A program made the position numbers and the translations under genes. From Apium graveolens (taxonomy: Eukaryota > Streptophyta > Magnoliopsida > Apiales > Apiaceae): a stretch of DNA of 64,000 nt. Shown here one piece after another: positions 34,147-45,900 of this stretch. The stretch lies in assembly GCF_009905375.1 (NCBI RefSeq), contig NC_133650.1:298281957-298345956 (forward strand), read 5' to 3'. The notes beneath the pieces are model-generated. The model made no database searches. It had not been told where the DNA came from and saw nothing but the letters and a program-made list of their open reading frames with translations. The first letter of the stretch is position 1, and the number at the start of each line of letters is the position of its first letter.

Positions 34147-36960
34147 TCACTGAATCAATCTGAATCCATAATGATTCTTAACAAAATCATTTATCAGATT
34201 ATCTTCAGCTTTCTTCAGAACTTCAGCTAACTGTGCTTTGACCTGCATCAGTTCTTCTTCTTTTTTTTTTGCTAAATAAATCATAAATGAAATAATTATT
34301 AGTTCTTTTTCTTTACTATCACCAATTTGATAAATGGCTGTTCTGAGAGCTTGAATGGATGTTCTTTCAAGTCCATCACCAAGTCTGATAACCTTAGGAT
34401 GTGAAGAGTTTTCATTATAACATAAGCATCTTCCTTTCAGAATAACTTCCACCTTGGCAGAATTCTTCAGCATAGGAATTTCTCTTCCATCACCTTCAGT
34501 AATCATTGGACTGTAATGAGAAGTCTTTGTACCAGAGATTCTGAATAGATCTCTTATAACCTTCAAAATGTATTCTGACCATCTTCTTGTAACATCAGAT
34601 TTTACTTCCAGAAGATAATGAATATGTTGAAGTTCTCTGATAGACTTCTTTAGTACATCAGTATCAGCTAATCTATAAGTCCTTCCATCATTAAGAAATA
34701 AGATCAATTTCTCTTTCAGATTCTCCTTATCATGAGCATCTATCACAACTTCAGCAGACAACACCTTATCAAGGTGCCTTTGTTTGATATGTCCATATGG
34801 TTTGTCTGTCAATATGAAAGGATCTCTTAGAGTAACCTCTACTCCTGTTTGAATATTCTCTTCGTCAGAACCTAATCCAGCTCTATCTCTAGGTTGCTTG
34901 GCTCTCAACCCAAATGTAGCGAGTTGATTAATCACGAGATTGGATTTTGGTTCAACTGGAGTAGCTTTCTTCCATAACAGCTTCTTCTTATCAGCAATTG
35001 TCATTTTATTCAAATCAACTTGAGCATTGTCAGTAGTTGATGTCTTGATAGCTTGATCAGAATTTAATGTTTCTTTTGTACCTTCCTATCCTTTATTCTG
35101 AATAACAACTTGAGCTGTGTCAGAGATTATTTTAGAATCTTCATTTATCTTTCTTCTTTTCAGAATTTGAACAGTTTCATCTTCAACAAGATTATCATCA
35201 GTTACTTGAACCATTTTACACACTGGTTTCATCAGAACTTGAGAAGTTTTCAAGTCCAGTGACTTGGTTGGTTCATCAATTTTTCTTTTCCCTTTGTCTT
35301 TGGGATCACTCTCAGTCTGTGATCTAGTCTTGAACTTTGAAGTTTCAAAATTTGACTTTTCCTTGATCACAATGCCTTTTTCCTTAGGCCTTGGAGGTTT
35401 CTTTGCATCAGAAGCTTTAGACTTAGGATTTGTCTTCTCAGCAGCAAATCTAGCTTCTTCCTCCTTGAGAGTTTCTAAATCCATTCCTGGATTGTGTTTC
35501 AGAAATAATCTTCTTGCTATCTCCTCATCAAGTGTCTGGATTTTAGGATCTTTATAATAAACAGTAGTCTGCTTCCCCTTTAACTTCAAAGTTTGCAAAA
35601 ACCTCTGAGAGTCTTCAGATCCTGACTGAATCAGAATATCAGAACTTGACATCATACTTTGTTTATCACCACTTGACTTCAGTCTTTGAGCATTCACAGC
35701 ATCAGAACTTGACTTGTTCTGAATAGAAGATTTTCCTTAAACTTTTCTTTGACCTCTGCTCTTTTCAGAGTTTCCCTGGTCATCACCTTTATCATCCTTT
35801 TTCTTCAGTTCTTGAGTAGGTGAGCATTTGGACTTAACTACCTTCTCCCCTTTTTTGGCATCATCAGGAAGTAAGAGAGAAAGAAGAAGTTCAACTGAAG
35901 ATTGGATTTCATCCAATTGAGCTTTCTGAGAAGCTTGATTAGCCAGAACCTCAACAATTTGGGCATGTTGCTTCTCTTGAATTTTCTCAATGGCTGCAAC
36001 TTTTTCAGAAATAGGTCTAATATACATGTTCATGTCAAGCTTGATCTGTAGATTTAGCTTATCGGCTTGTTCCCTGAGTGTATCAACCTTTTCATGAGTA
36101 GAAGTATGTAGACCTTGAAGATGTTTTGTAGACAGAGATGTGATCTTGAGTTGTGTCTTGAAATTAGCATTTGTGAGCAACTCATCAGCTTTTGCAATAT
36201 GCTCTGTCAGAACTTTAGAACATGCAATAAAATCTGATTCATTCCACTTCTTGGTCCACTCAACACCTCTGTGAGTATCCTCCCAAGGAATAGGTGCTTC
36301 CTTTTTAACAAATTTCTTCACCAATTCTTCCTTGCCAAGAATAGGTACTGGAGTCTCAACAGAAACACTGTCATCAGAACTTGAGGAAGACTCATTCTGT
36401 TTTGATAGCTCAACAGTGTGTGAAGCAACTGGAGATTCAGGAATAACATCATCTAAATTCTGATCAGCAAAATTTATCTCCAAAGCTGGTGTCTTTGATG
36501 TAGATGGAGCTTCTAGATAAAGAACTTCAGGTATATTCAAATTATGAATATCTATTTCAGAATTGTCAGTTTATTCTTTAACATCATATGTAGCTTTAAT
36601 AGGAGAGACGGGAAGGGTAACAACTGTTTCATTAGCAGTGTCTTTGGCTTGAGCTGGAAGGGCTTCAATGATAATTGGTTCTTGTGAGATGAGAGATGAG
36701 AGATTCCTGATCCCCTTCCTCAACTTCTTCAGTATCTTCTGATATAGCCTTAGCCAAATACCTCTTAGCCTTCATTTTCTTCAATCTCCTTGCCAATGAA
36801 GGAGTTGCTTCAGCAACATCAGAATTTACAGATTTCCTTTTCAAAGTATCAGAACTTTGAGCTGCTGTTTCTTTCTGAGAAGTAACATTCTCAGCTTCAA
36901 TTATCACAGGTTCAGATGCATGAACCCGTGCTTCAATTGTTTCCTCAAATCATCAAAATT
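34147..36960 (-). pseudogene. Sirevirus 3' accessory (env-position) ORF of element B, broken
   Basis: Four open pieces (36907-36665, 36540-35737, 35697-35086, 35013-34147) follow the element A protein in order. They are separated by a stop near 36572, a TAA near 35735 (after GQRKV) and a TAG near 35090. It holds the IPEVLYLEAPS segment, helical blocks with EKIQEKQHAQI, Lys-rich SSD units and a C-terminal FLNDGRTYRLADTD region also seen in element A. The N-terminal domain (the RKEWSFF region of A and C) is missing: sequence joins directly to untranslated DNA at about 36950. The C-terminal 288 codons remain open, ending at 34147. Confidence 0.75.
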
Positions 36961-37258
36961 TATTATTGACCATAATTGAAAAACATTCATCACAGGATAA
37001 AGTTAAAAATTGATGAAGTAAAGATTAACAAATTCCAATTAAAACATGCACAATCACATAATTTGAAAAACAAAGACCAAATCTTGCAATTAAAGGAAAT
37101 TTCATTAATATATCAGATAAGTACATTTCATGAAATTTATCAATTACATGCAAAAATTACAAGATAGTCCTATTTGAAGATTCTTAACATCAAGAGCCTT
37201 AGTCCTAGTCTAAGAAGCTTGACAAAGCTGACGGTGAAGAGAAACGAATGGATGACAA

Positions 37259-37498
37259 TTAATTCTTCTTCCTACTTTCAACAAAAAGAACAGCAAGATG
37301 AATGATTTGCTCCTGCTGTTTAAGAATACGAAGATGAACTTCTCTTTGGAAAGACATCAGATCATTTTTAATGTTATCTGGAAGTTGAATCCAGATGTCG
37401 ACTGAAATGTTGTTGATAGGATATGGAGTCGGAATTCCATTTTGAAAAATGGTCACAGTTTCTGTGCCATAGCAGTATAACCAACTAAAATGTGTCAT
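37259..37498 (-). CDS. Conserved 79-codon accessory ORF of element B
   Basis: Begins MTHFSWLYCYG and ends LFVESRKKN. It aligns without gaps to the element A ORF at 13665-13904 (49 of 79 identical by hand count). Shared features are the W-x-YCYG start, a GxPTxYPINNI segment, WIQxPxxIKNDL and a QQExIIxLAxLF helix. It stays open although the pol frame in the same element has several nonsense changes and the neighbouring accessory ORF has lost its first domain. No known family is recognised. It is small, basic at the end, and has no membrane segment or zinc motif. Confidence 0.7.
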   Translation of the reverse strand: MTHFSWLYCYGTETVTIFQNGIPTPYPINNISVDIWIQLPDNIKNDLMSFQREVHLRILKQQEQIIHLAVLFVESRKKN

Positions 37499-38944
37499 TG
37501 TTTGAGAGAAATGAAAAGATGTGATTTTACTGATGAATGATCAGTCATTTAAATAGGCAATGGAATACCAAGGGATGCGAGGACTGTTTAACAATTACAA
37601 GTAAAAATAATGATCCCTCGACTCCCTAGACTGATGTGTAATAATAACAGTCAGTAAAAGATCTAAAGCAAGAGTTAATGGGCACGGGAAATAATTAACA
37701 ATTATTGTGCACATGCAGTTTTTCAAGACATACACGTTAACCACTAACCCATAATGATTATGATTGTTTTTATCTCGCCCAAATTTATTCTGATTTAAAT
37801 ATGACTGTTTCAGATTTTACCACAAATAAGTCAAGTAAAGAAAAATGCCACGTAAGCATTAAAGATTCCATCAGGATTTAATATCAGAACTTAACTTATA
37901 TTATATTTTTAACAGTCATCAGAACATGGCTTCTGTACTCAAACAGTGAATATCTTTTTCTGTGATTCTTTATACAAATACTGACTTGTTTTCTTCAGAG
38001 TTTAATCATCAGAACTTCCATCAGAATTTGTCCTCAGAATTTATGCAAATGACACTTAACTGTTTGTCAAAAACAACTTAATCACCACAGTAATTTTCAT
38101 ATTTCATATGGAGTGAAAGTGTGTGTGCATTCAGCAAAATATCAGATAAAGATTAAAGTCTGATAAACTTCAGTACATCTTAGAAATAAGGCATAACTAA
38201 GAAAAATGCTTAAAATCTGTCATCAGTCATGAAGTCTACTATAGAACAAATTTATGCAAGAGTCCACCTCAACTGTTTGTGCTCATTTTATGCATCTTTT
38301 GAAATTCCTTTTTACAGTGGCTTCTCAATGTAAGTGAGTCACGACTGCTTATCAGAATTTATGATGTCATCAGAGTATTTCTCCAGTAATCATAGAGTGT
38401 GAAAAGTCACCAAGAAATTTTTTTTGCTTTTCCAAATGCATATAAGTTAATACCAGCAATACACTTGGGTCTTCCCTTCCACATTTTTACTCCAGATCTC
38501 AAAGGAGTACCTGACTTTTATTCTTTTCTTTTCTTTTCTTTTGATAAGTGAGGCTTATCAGCACTTAGTTCATTCTTAAGATTTACTGACATCAGAATTT
38601 GACAGATAAGAAACAAGAATCTAGTTTGTGACTTAGTAACAAGATACACAAAGTAAACTTGACTAAGCTCAATATCAGAATCTGCTTGTGTTAATGAGTT
38701 TCCACATAAACAACTAATTCAAACATGGAATTTCTAGTATGTTAAAGACTACTAGGTCAGCATCTAGCACAGTTATCCTCATTGGATTGAATAGTCACAG
38801 AACAATCAAAACACTTATCAGAGTATATAAATCCATATCATATAACAATCAGTATTTAATGAATTTTAAAATTAAGCACATATTACATATAGATAATACA
38901 ATCTGTAAACACTGATCATATAGTCTGATGCATGAGAACAAAAA
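37499..38944. other. Untranslated spacer of element B
   Basis: No ORF. It matches the equivalent spacer of element A (13905-15282) and carries the same TCAGAACTT-type units, for example near 37885 and 38008. A T-rich tract with TTTTCTTTTCTTTTC lies near 38525. Confidence 0.65.
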
Positions 38945-40813
38945 CTAAGCAGATTTAGAGAAAGAACCTGAAACCATTCCAAGTTCATTTACCAATCTTA
39001 TAAAAGTAGCTTCACATAGTGGTTTTATGAAGATATCTGTTAGCTGTTGATCTGTTGGAACAAAATGCAATTCCACTGTACCTTCATCCACATGTTCCCT
39101 TATGAAATGGTACATAATGCTGATGTACTTTGTCATTGAGTGTTGAACTGGATTACTTGTCATAGAAATAGCACTTTGATTATCACAGTAAATAGGGATT
39201 TTAGAAAATTCTAACCCATAATCCAGTAACTGATTCTTCATCCAAAGAATCTGTGCACAACAGCTTCCTGCAACAATATATTCTGCTTCTATAGTTGATG
39301 TAGAAATTGACTTTTGTTTCTTGCTAAACCAAGAAACCAATCTGCCTCCAAGAAATTGGCAGCTTCCACTAGTGCTTTTCCTGTCTATTTTGCATCCTGC
39401 AAAATCTGCATCTGAGTAACCAATTAGCTCAAAATCTAATTCCCTAGGATACCACAATCCTATATCAGCTGTACCCTTAAGGTACTTAAAAATTCTTTTC
39501 ACAGCTAATAAGTGAGGTTCTCTTGGATCAGCCTGAAATCTTGCACAAAGACAGGTAGCATACATGATATCAGGTCTACTTGCAGTTAGATAGAGTAAGG
39601 AGCCAATCATACCTCTGTAGTTAGTAATATCTACTGATTTACCAGTATCCTTATCTAACTTGGTTGCAGTGGCCATGGGAGTGGATGCAGTTGAACAATC
39701 TTGCATTCCAAATTTCTTCAGTAAATTTCTGGTGTACTTGGATTGACAGATAAAAGTGCCTTCTTCAATTTGCTTGACTTAAAGGCCGAGAAAATAGCTA
39801 AGTTCTCCCATCATACTCATTTGATATCTTGACTGCATTAGCTTTGCAAACTTCTCACACAGTTTGGAATTAGTAGAACCAAATATGATATCATCAACAT
39901 ATATCTGTACCAAAAGTAAGTCCTTTCCATGGTTGAGGTAGAATAAAGTCTTGTCAATTGTGCCTCTGTGAAATCCACTTTCCAGAAGGAATTGAGCTAA
40001 GGTCTGATACCATGCTCTTGGAGCTTGCTTAAGGCCATTAAGTGCTTTGTCAAGCCTGTAGACATGATTGGGAAATTTAGGATCTACAAAGCCTGGAGGT
40101 TGTTTAACATATACTTCTTCTTCCAATTCTCCATTGAGAAAAGCACTTTTCACATCCATTTGAAAGACTTTAAACTTCTTCTGAGCAGCATAAGCCAAAA
40201 AGATCCTTATGGCTTCTAATCTAGCAACTGGTACAAATGTTGTATCCTAATCAATACCCTCCTGTTGAGAGTAGCCTTTAGCAACCAGTCTTACTTTATT
40301 CCTTATAATTATGCCATCACTGTCAGTTTTGTTTCTGAACACCCATTTTGTACCAACAACTGATCTGTTCTTTGGTCTTGGCACTAGGGTCCAGACTTTA
40401 TTTCTTTCAAATTCATTTAACTCTTCTTGCATTGCTTGCACCCAATCAGCATCTTGAAGAGCTTCTTCCACTTTCTTTGGTTCAGTCTGAGATAGAAAAG
40501 AATGATAGAGACATTCATTTGAATTTGCAGTTCTAGTTCTGACAATTGATTCAGGATCTCCAATGATTAAATCAGGTATGTGTGCTTTAGTCCACTTCCT
40601 TGCAGATGGAAGTTGATCTCTAGAACTGGATCCTCCCCCATTATCCATGTTGTCTCCATCAGCATCTTCTGATGCTCCCCCTGTAGTTATGCTATCTAAG
40701 ACTTCAGAATTTGAGTTTGATTTTTCAGGAGTTGAAGAATCAGAGCTTCCAAAATTATCAGAATTTGGCTCATCAGAACTAGATGAATCAGAACTTGAAG
40801 AGCCAGAGACAGG
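38945..40813 (-). pseudogene. Reverse transcriptase and RNase H of element B, broken
   Basis: Three open pieces: RT N-terminus 40648-40247 ([30 protein letters not shown]), RT core 40198-39779 with [12 protein letters not shown] and YVDDIIFGS, and RNase H 39706-38945 with [17 protein letters not shown] and [12 protein letters not shown] follows EGID near 40245 and a TAA follows YFLGL near 39780. In RNase H the element A motif AEAEYIA appears as IEAEYIV and ADIFTKPL as TDIFIKPL, so one catalytic Asp region is altered. The stretch 40649-40813 is the acidic SSD-rich hinge leading to integrase. Confidence 0.88.
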
Positions 40814-41519
40814 TAGGGCTGAGTATTCGATTATTCGGTAACCGAACCGAAATAGTTATCGAATACCGAATAAGGGTAAAAATCAGAACCGAATAGTGAA
40901 CCGAAATAATTTCGGTTATTTACCGAACCGAAATATTTATTTCGGTTAAAACCGAAAACCGAATTAAAAAACCGAATTAGGAATTTTTTTAAAAATTTTG
41001 ATAATAAAATATTTAAAAAATTACAACAAAGATTAATGATCGTACAACAGTTAACCTTATACTCTTAACTCCACTTTCATGCACCTGAATATTACGGTGT
41101 GGTGTCCTGATTACAATAAAAGTAATTTTAACTAGTTAGTTTAGTTTTTTATTTTAGCAACTAAATTGAAGGTCATGAAAACTAAATACATTAAAATCTA
41201 AATTAGGCAAATAGAAATTAAATATAACAAATAAAAAGAGAGGAAAAGTGAAGTTGGGAACAGGCAGCTAGGTAAAAATAAGTAATGTATAAATAAATAT
41301 ATTTATATATATATATATTAATATATTTTTTTATTATATTTCGGTAATTTCGGTAATTCGGGTATTTCGGTAAAAAAAACCGAAAAAACCGAAATACCGA
41401 ATAACATAAAAAATCAGAACCGAATTAAAAACTGAATTATTTCGGTTCGGTAACCGAACCGAATTATTTCGGTTATTTCGGTTCGGTATTCGGTTAACCG
41501 AACTGAATGTTCACCCCTA
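40814..41519. mobile_element. hAT-type non-autonomous element in element B
   Basis: 706 bp flanked by an exact 8-bp duplication, GAGACAGG (40806-40813 and 41520-41527), the target size of hAT transposons. The ends are imperfect inverted repeats: TAGGGCTGAGTATTCG at the left and, reversed, TAGGGGTGAACATTCAG at the right. Both lead into long CGGTTCGGT/AACCGAACCGAA subterminal arrays (about 40834-40975 and 41340-41500). The core is A+T-rich and non-coding. Confidence 0.88.
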
Positions 41520-41698
41520 GAGACAGGTTCTGATGCTTCTGGAGAGTCTTGAGATGTGGTAGGATCTTCAGCTTGCTCCCCCTGGACAGGTGCATTTTCC
41601 TTCGGAGTTGTTACCACAGTTTCAATGACATCAGAACTTAATCCATCAGAACTTACAGGATCAGAATTTAAGTCATCAGAATTTCTAGAATCAGAATT

Positions 41699-42712
41699 TG
41701 TTATTTCTAGAGAACTAACAATGAGATTTACAGAAGGGGGGTTGAATGTAAATCTCAAAACTTTTTCAAGTTTTGAGCAGTTTATAAAGACTGTGTGTTC
41801 AAGATGAACAAGTGTGTGAATTGCTTTAAGCTGATACAGACAGATATATATTCAAACACAAATGTAAAGAACACAATAAACCTTTAAAAACTTTTCTGGT
41901 GGATTTGTTGTTCCACCAGAGATGGTATTTCAGAAATTCTGTGATCTAAGAATTTGATCACAGCTGCATCCTAGTACAAACTAGATAATTTTTCTCTCAA
42001 GATTTTTCTAAACAGCTCTGGAAAAATTCTCATCTAATTACTAGCTACTACTTGGTTTATATATTACCAAGTTTACAAGTGAAGACAAGGATATATAAAA
42101 TAATAAAGTAAGATCTCCACTTGTTTCTTCTCCAGTTCACTCCAGTACTTTTTTGACTTGATGTCTCTTTATACTAGAGTAGAACGGCTGCTTTTTCTGA
42201 TGTTCCTGAAATTAGGCTGCCACATTTCAGTTATCTCTGTTCACCCACGTGCCTCTGTTTGTAGGTACAACTACCACTTATCAACGGTTAATCAACAGAA
42301 CATCCGTTGAAGCTTTCATCCGTTGATGCACTCATCCGTTGAAGGATGTTATCCGTTGAAGCTTTAGAGACATCCGTTGAAGCTTAGCTTCTCATCCGTT
42401 GAAGGTCTTTAAGTCATCCGTTGATACCACTTCATTTATACAAAATTACAAGGCATGAAATATTTACAATTGGCCTTCCTATCTGCATATCTTCTAGTAG
42501 TCAACATGACTCATAGTTTCTCTCAACTTCTAAGAATTACATCTTAAATACAGAGACTGAAATATGCTACAACACTAGACTTATTTCTAAGTAAAGCTAC
42601 ACCATCAACGGATAGCCAAAGTGGTCTTATCCGTTGAGGCTACAGACACTGAATTTCTACTTAAGTGTTTTGTTAAACATATCATCAAACTAATGCACAT
42701 ATATTCCTAACA
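41699..42712 (-). repeat. 3' LTR of element C
   Basis: 1014 bp from TGTTATTTC to CCTAACA. TATATAAA on the minus strand lies at about 42057-42066. Between 42302 and 42637 there are nine exact ATCCGTTGA motifs in either orientation. Three differences from the other LTR were seen, all within about 42150-42195. Confidence 0.95.
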
Positions 42713-42725
42713 ATCTCCCCCTATT
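42713..42725 (-). other. Polypurine tract of element C
   Basis: Reads AAATAGGGGGAGAT on the element strand, ending directly at the 3' LTR. Confidence 0.85.
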
Positions 42726-42900
42726 TATGTCTATAAGAATTGTAGGCATAAATTCAGGGTTAACTTGATGATAACAAAACACTTAACAGATATATGAATT
42801 GAAACTAAGTAGAAATTTGAAAATGCTGCAAAAATGTATGTACTAGGAGGAAATTGAAGATTTACAGTATTTCCAAGGATACTCCTTTAGCCTGAGCAAA

Positions 42901-45900
42901 TCATCTTTTTCTTCTTTGTTCCCTGGTTTTCTTTCCTAGCCCTTTGTCATTTTCCTCAATTTGGAGTTGGAGTTGTCTGAAGAATTCAGCTTCATCTTCA
43001 ACACTGATATCCAACTTAGATTGCATTTCCTTGATAGTTTCATTGCTGGCAATCTTGAGTTGGTCTTCAAGTCTGAAAAATCTTCTGACTCCTTTATCAT
43101 CTCTAAATTCCATCAACCAATGAGGTGATTTGTGAATTGTAATTCCCCTTTCTTGAATGAGTAAAGTCCTGGGTAAAGCATTGGGCTCCCTCCAAGTTTT
43201 CCTTATATTGGCAATCTTGTTGAGAATTTCAGTCTTGGCAGTTCTGGTAAAGCCAGAATCCTTTTGTATAGCTGAAAAGACTCTAATCAAGGTAGAGTAG
43301 CCTTCATTCAGAATCCTGTGGAGAGGCCATGTTCTTTCCCCAGCTCCTTTGTATCTGAACACTAATCTCTCTGGTAGCTGTCTGTAAGCAGCTATTCCTC
43401 TTACATCCTCCAGCTCATCCAGATAGAGTTCAATGTCTGAAATTTCTTTTATGTCACAGATGTGAACATAATCATCTTTAGAAATGGATGGCTTAGGCTT
43501 AGGCTTTTGTTTTTGAGTGAATTTCTTAGAGGTTATGGGAGGTGTAGATTTGGGTTTTCTTTTCTGTTTCTTTGGTAGTGGAAGAGTGGTTAGAAAGGTA
43601 GGCAATTTGATGGTGTCCCAATCAATAGGTTCCTCTTTTGGAATGATTGGTTCACCATGGATGTTTATAGTGGGATTAGCAACAAGAGGTTCAGGTATGG
43701 AAGGTAGTGGTTTAGATATAGATTTGGTTACTTCAGTATTATCTTCACTCCTTCTATGTGCCTTGGCCTTTCTTCTGTTTCCCTTCTGCCATTCCTCTCT
43801 TTCTTCCATACTCTCACCAAATATACTCCCAAAAACCTCATCTAGGTTTGCAATCTTGTCTTCACCCCTGACTTCAATTCCTTTCTCTTCTTCAACTTGA
43901 CTTGACTTTAGCTGTTGTTCAAGCTTTGCTTGTGCTCTTTTGTCAGCCTTTAGTTGCTTGACTTCTTCCTTCTTGGCTATTGAGAATTTGGGATGTCCTT
44001 GCATCACACATATGCTCTTTCCCTCTCTAGAGATAATAGCCCTATTTCTCCTTACAGCCTCATCCATGGTCTCTTTGAGATAAGCAATACTCCTACCTAA
44101 AAGCTTGTTCTCATCAGCTTTTGGAGGAGGAAAGTCCACTTCTTTTAAAGGATTCTTTGTAGAGTCCTTATTGGATCTTTTATTGGGCTTGAGAATTATA
44201 GCTTGTAGTTCTTTGGAAGAAGCTTCTCCATCCTTATGTCTCCCTACTGGCTTGAGCTCCATGTTGATTGGTTCAATCTTTGTGCTATATTTCACAGATG
44301 TTGATTTATCTTGTGTAGAGCCAAACAACAGTTGCAACCTTTCATCAATTCTCCTCCTTTGCTCTTTCACTTGAATTTCAGCTGCTGCTAGCTGAATCAA
44401 ATCAATTCCATCAGGCTTTCCTTTGATTTGAATGATTGGAGAAGTAGTGATGGCAGGAACTAGCACTTTAGATATTTTGATTTTTGTAGATGGCTCTCCT
44501 TCCCCTTCCCTTTTACTCTCCCCCTTTTTGTTATCATCAAGAAGAGGGGTCAAGCCTTGTGCTTTTGCCAGCTGCATTAGGAGACTGGTTTGAGATTGTT
44601 GGTTGTGAAGAATGGTGGCCACAGAATCTTCAATAACTTGAACTCTGTCTTCCAACTTGGCCAGCCTTTTCTCAGTAACTGATTCCTTTTTCAATCTCAA
44701 AACCAAGTCCTGCAATGTACCATAGGGCATGACTGAATCCAATTTTTCAGAACTGTAGGATTTCAAGTCAGCAATATCCTTCCTGAGATCATCCATACTC
44801 AGATTCTGCTTTACTTGCTGCAACTTCATGAGATGCAGTGAGTCCAGGTGAGCTTGAAGGATAGCCTTGATACTTGCATGTGAAGTGTTCTGAATGGCCT
44901 GTTGAATAGTGTTGATTTGTTTGACTAAGGAGACATTGAATTCCCCTGATCTATACTCCTTTGTCAAAGCCCATTCAGGTAGATTTGGAATTGAACTAGG
45001 GCCTTCATCTCCCCCTAAGTTCATGCTTCCATCAAAAGAAACAGAGTCATCATCATCAGAATTTACTCCAAATTCCTCAAATGGCTCACCAGCTGTAGAA
45101 GGCATCTTGTTAATAGCAGCTTTATCCCTTTGAAGAGATTCTGTTGTGTGTACTAGATGTAGTGTCTTTTCTGCCTCCTCATTGCCCTGAGCAGCCAACA
45201 ATTGATAGGCTGACACAGGATGAGTAAAAGTGTCAGCATCCAAGGAAATGTTATCAATTACAGCTTTGTAATGTTGCTGAAATTGTCTTTCCTTTTCAGC
45301 ATCATCCACAATCATTGACTCACTAGCAATGGCTGGTTCCACCCTTATATCTACTGTACCTGCCTTTCTCTCTTTTTCTCTATTTTCTTGCATCAGGGGC
45401 TCCCCCTGGCTCACACAACTCACTCCCTCACCTTCACCTACTAAGGTGGTACTCCTCTCACTTACTTTTGCCATGCTGGAAGAAATAGCATGCATTTTTG
45501 AGCTCTCAATCTCTCCTTTTGCCTGGGAGCAACCCAGCCTCTCACTCAAATTTTCACTCCCTTCCCTCAATCCTAAGAGTGATTGCACAGTATTCATGTC
45601 TTCTACACTTGGAATTGATTCAGTTATGTGTGGAGAGACTATCAACGGATGTGGAATATCCGTTGAAGGTGAAACTGATGTTATCAACGGATAAGTTGAA
45701 GGTGAAACTGATGTTATCAACGGATAACTGCTGTTAAGCTTATCCGTTGAAGAGCAACCACTTGTCAACGGATGAGTGATATCCGTTGAAGAAGGAAAAG
45801 AAGTTGAAATTGAAAGTGATATAACTGTTGAATCTGTGTAGATTGATTTGAGATGTGGTGACACAGATCCTTCAATTATATCTGAAAGAATTTGCGGGTG

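Noticed and set aside
41556..41807. Plus-strand ORFs at 41556 and 53077
   Set aside because: They are the two copies of the duplicated flank plus LTR read antisense. Their similarity reflects the duplication, not a gene.
42302..42424. CRISPR-like array (regularly spaced ATCCGTTGA units)
   Set aside because: Units are 9 bp, spacing is irregular, the motif is dispersed across a whole retrotransposon in both orientations, and the DNA is plant.
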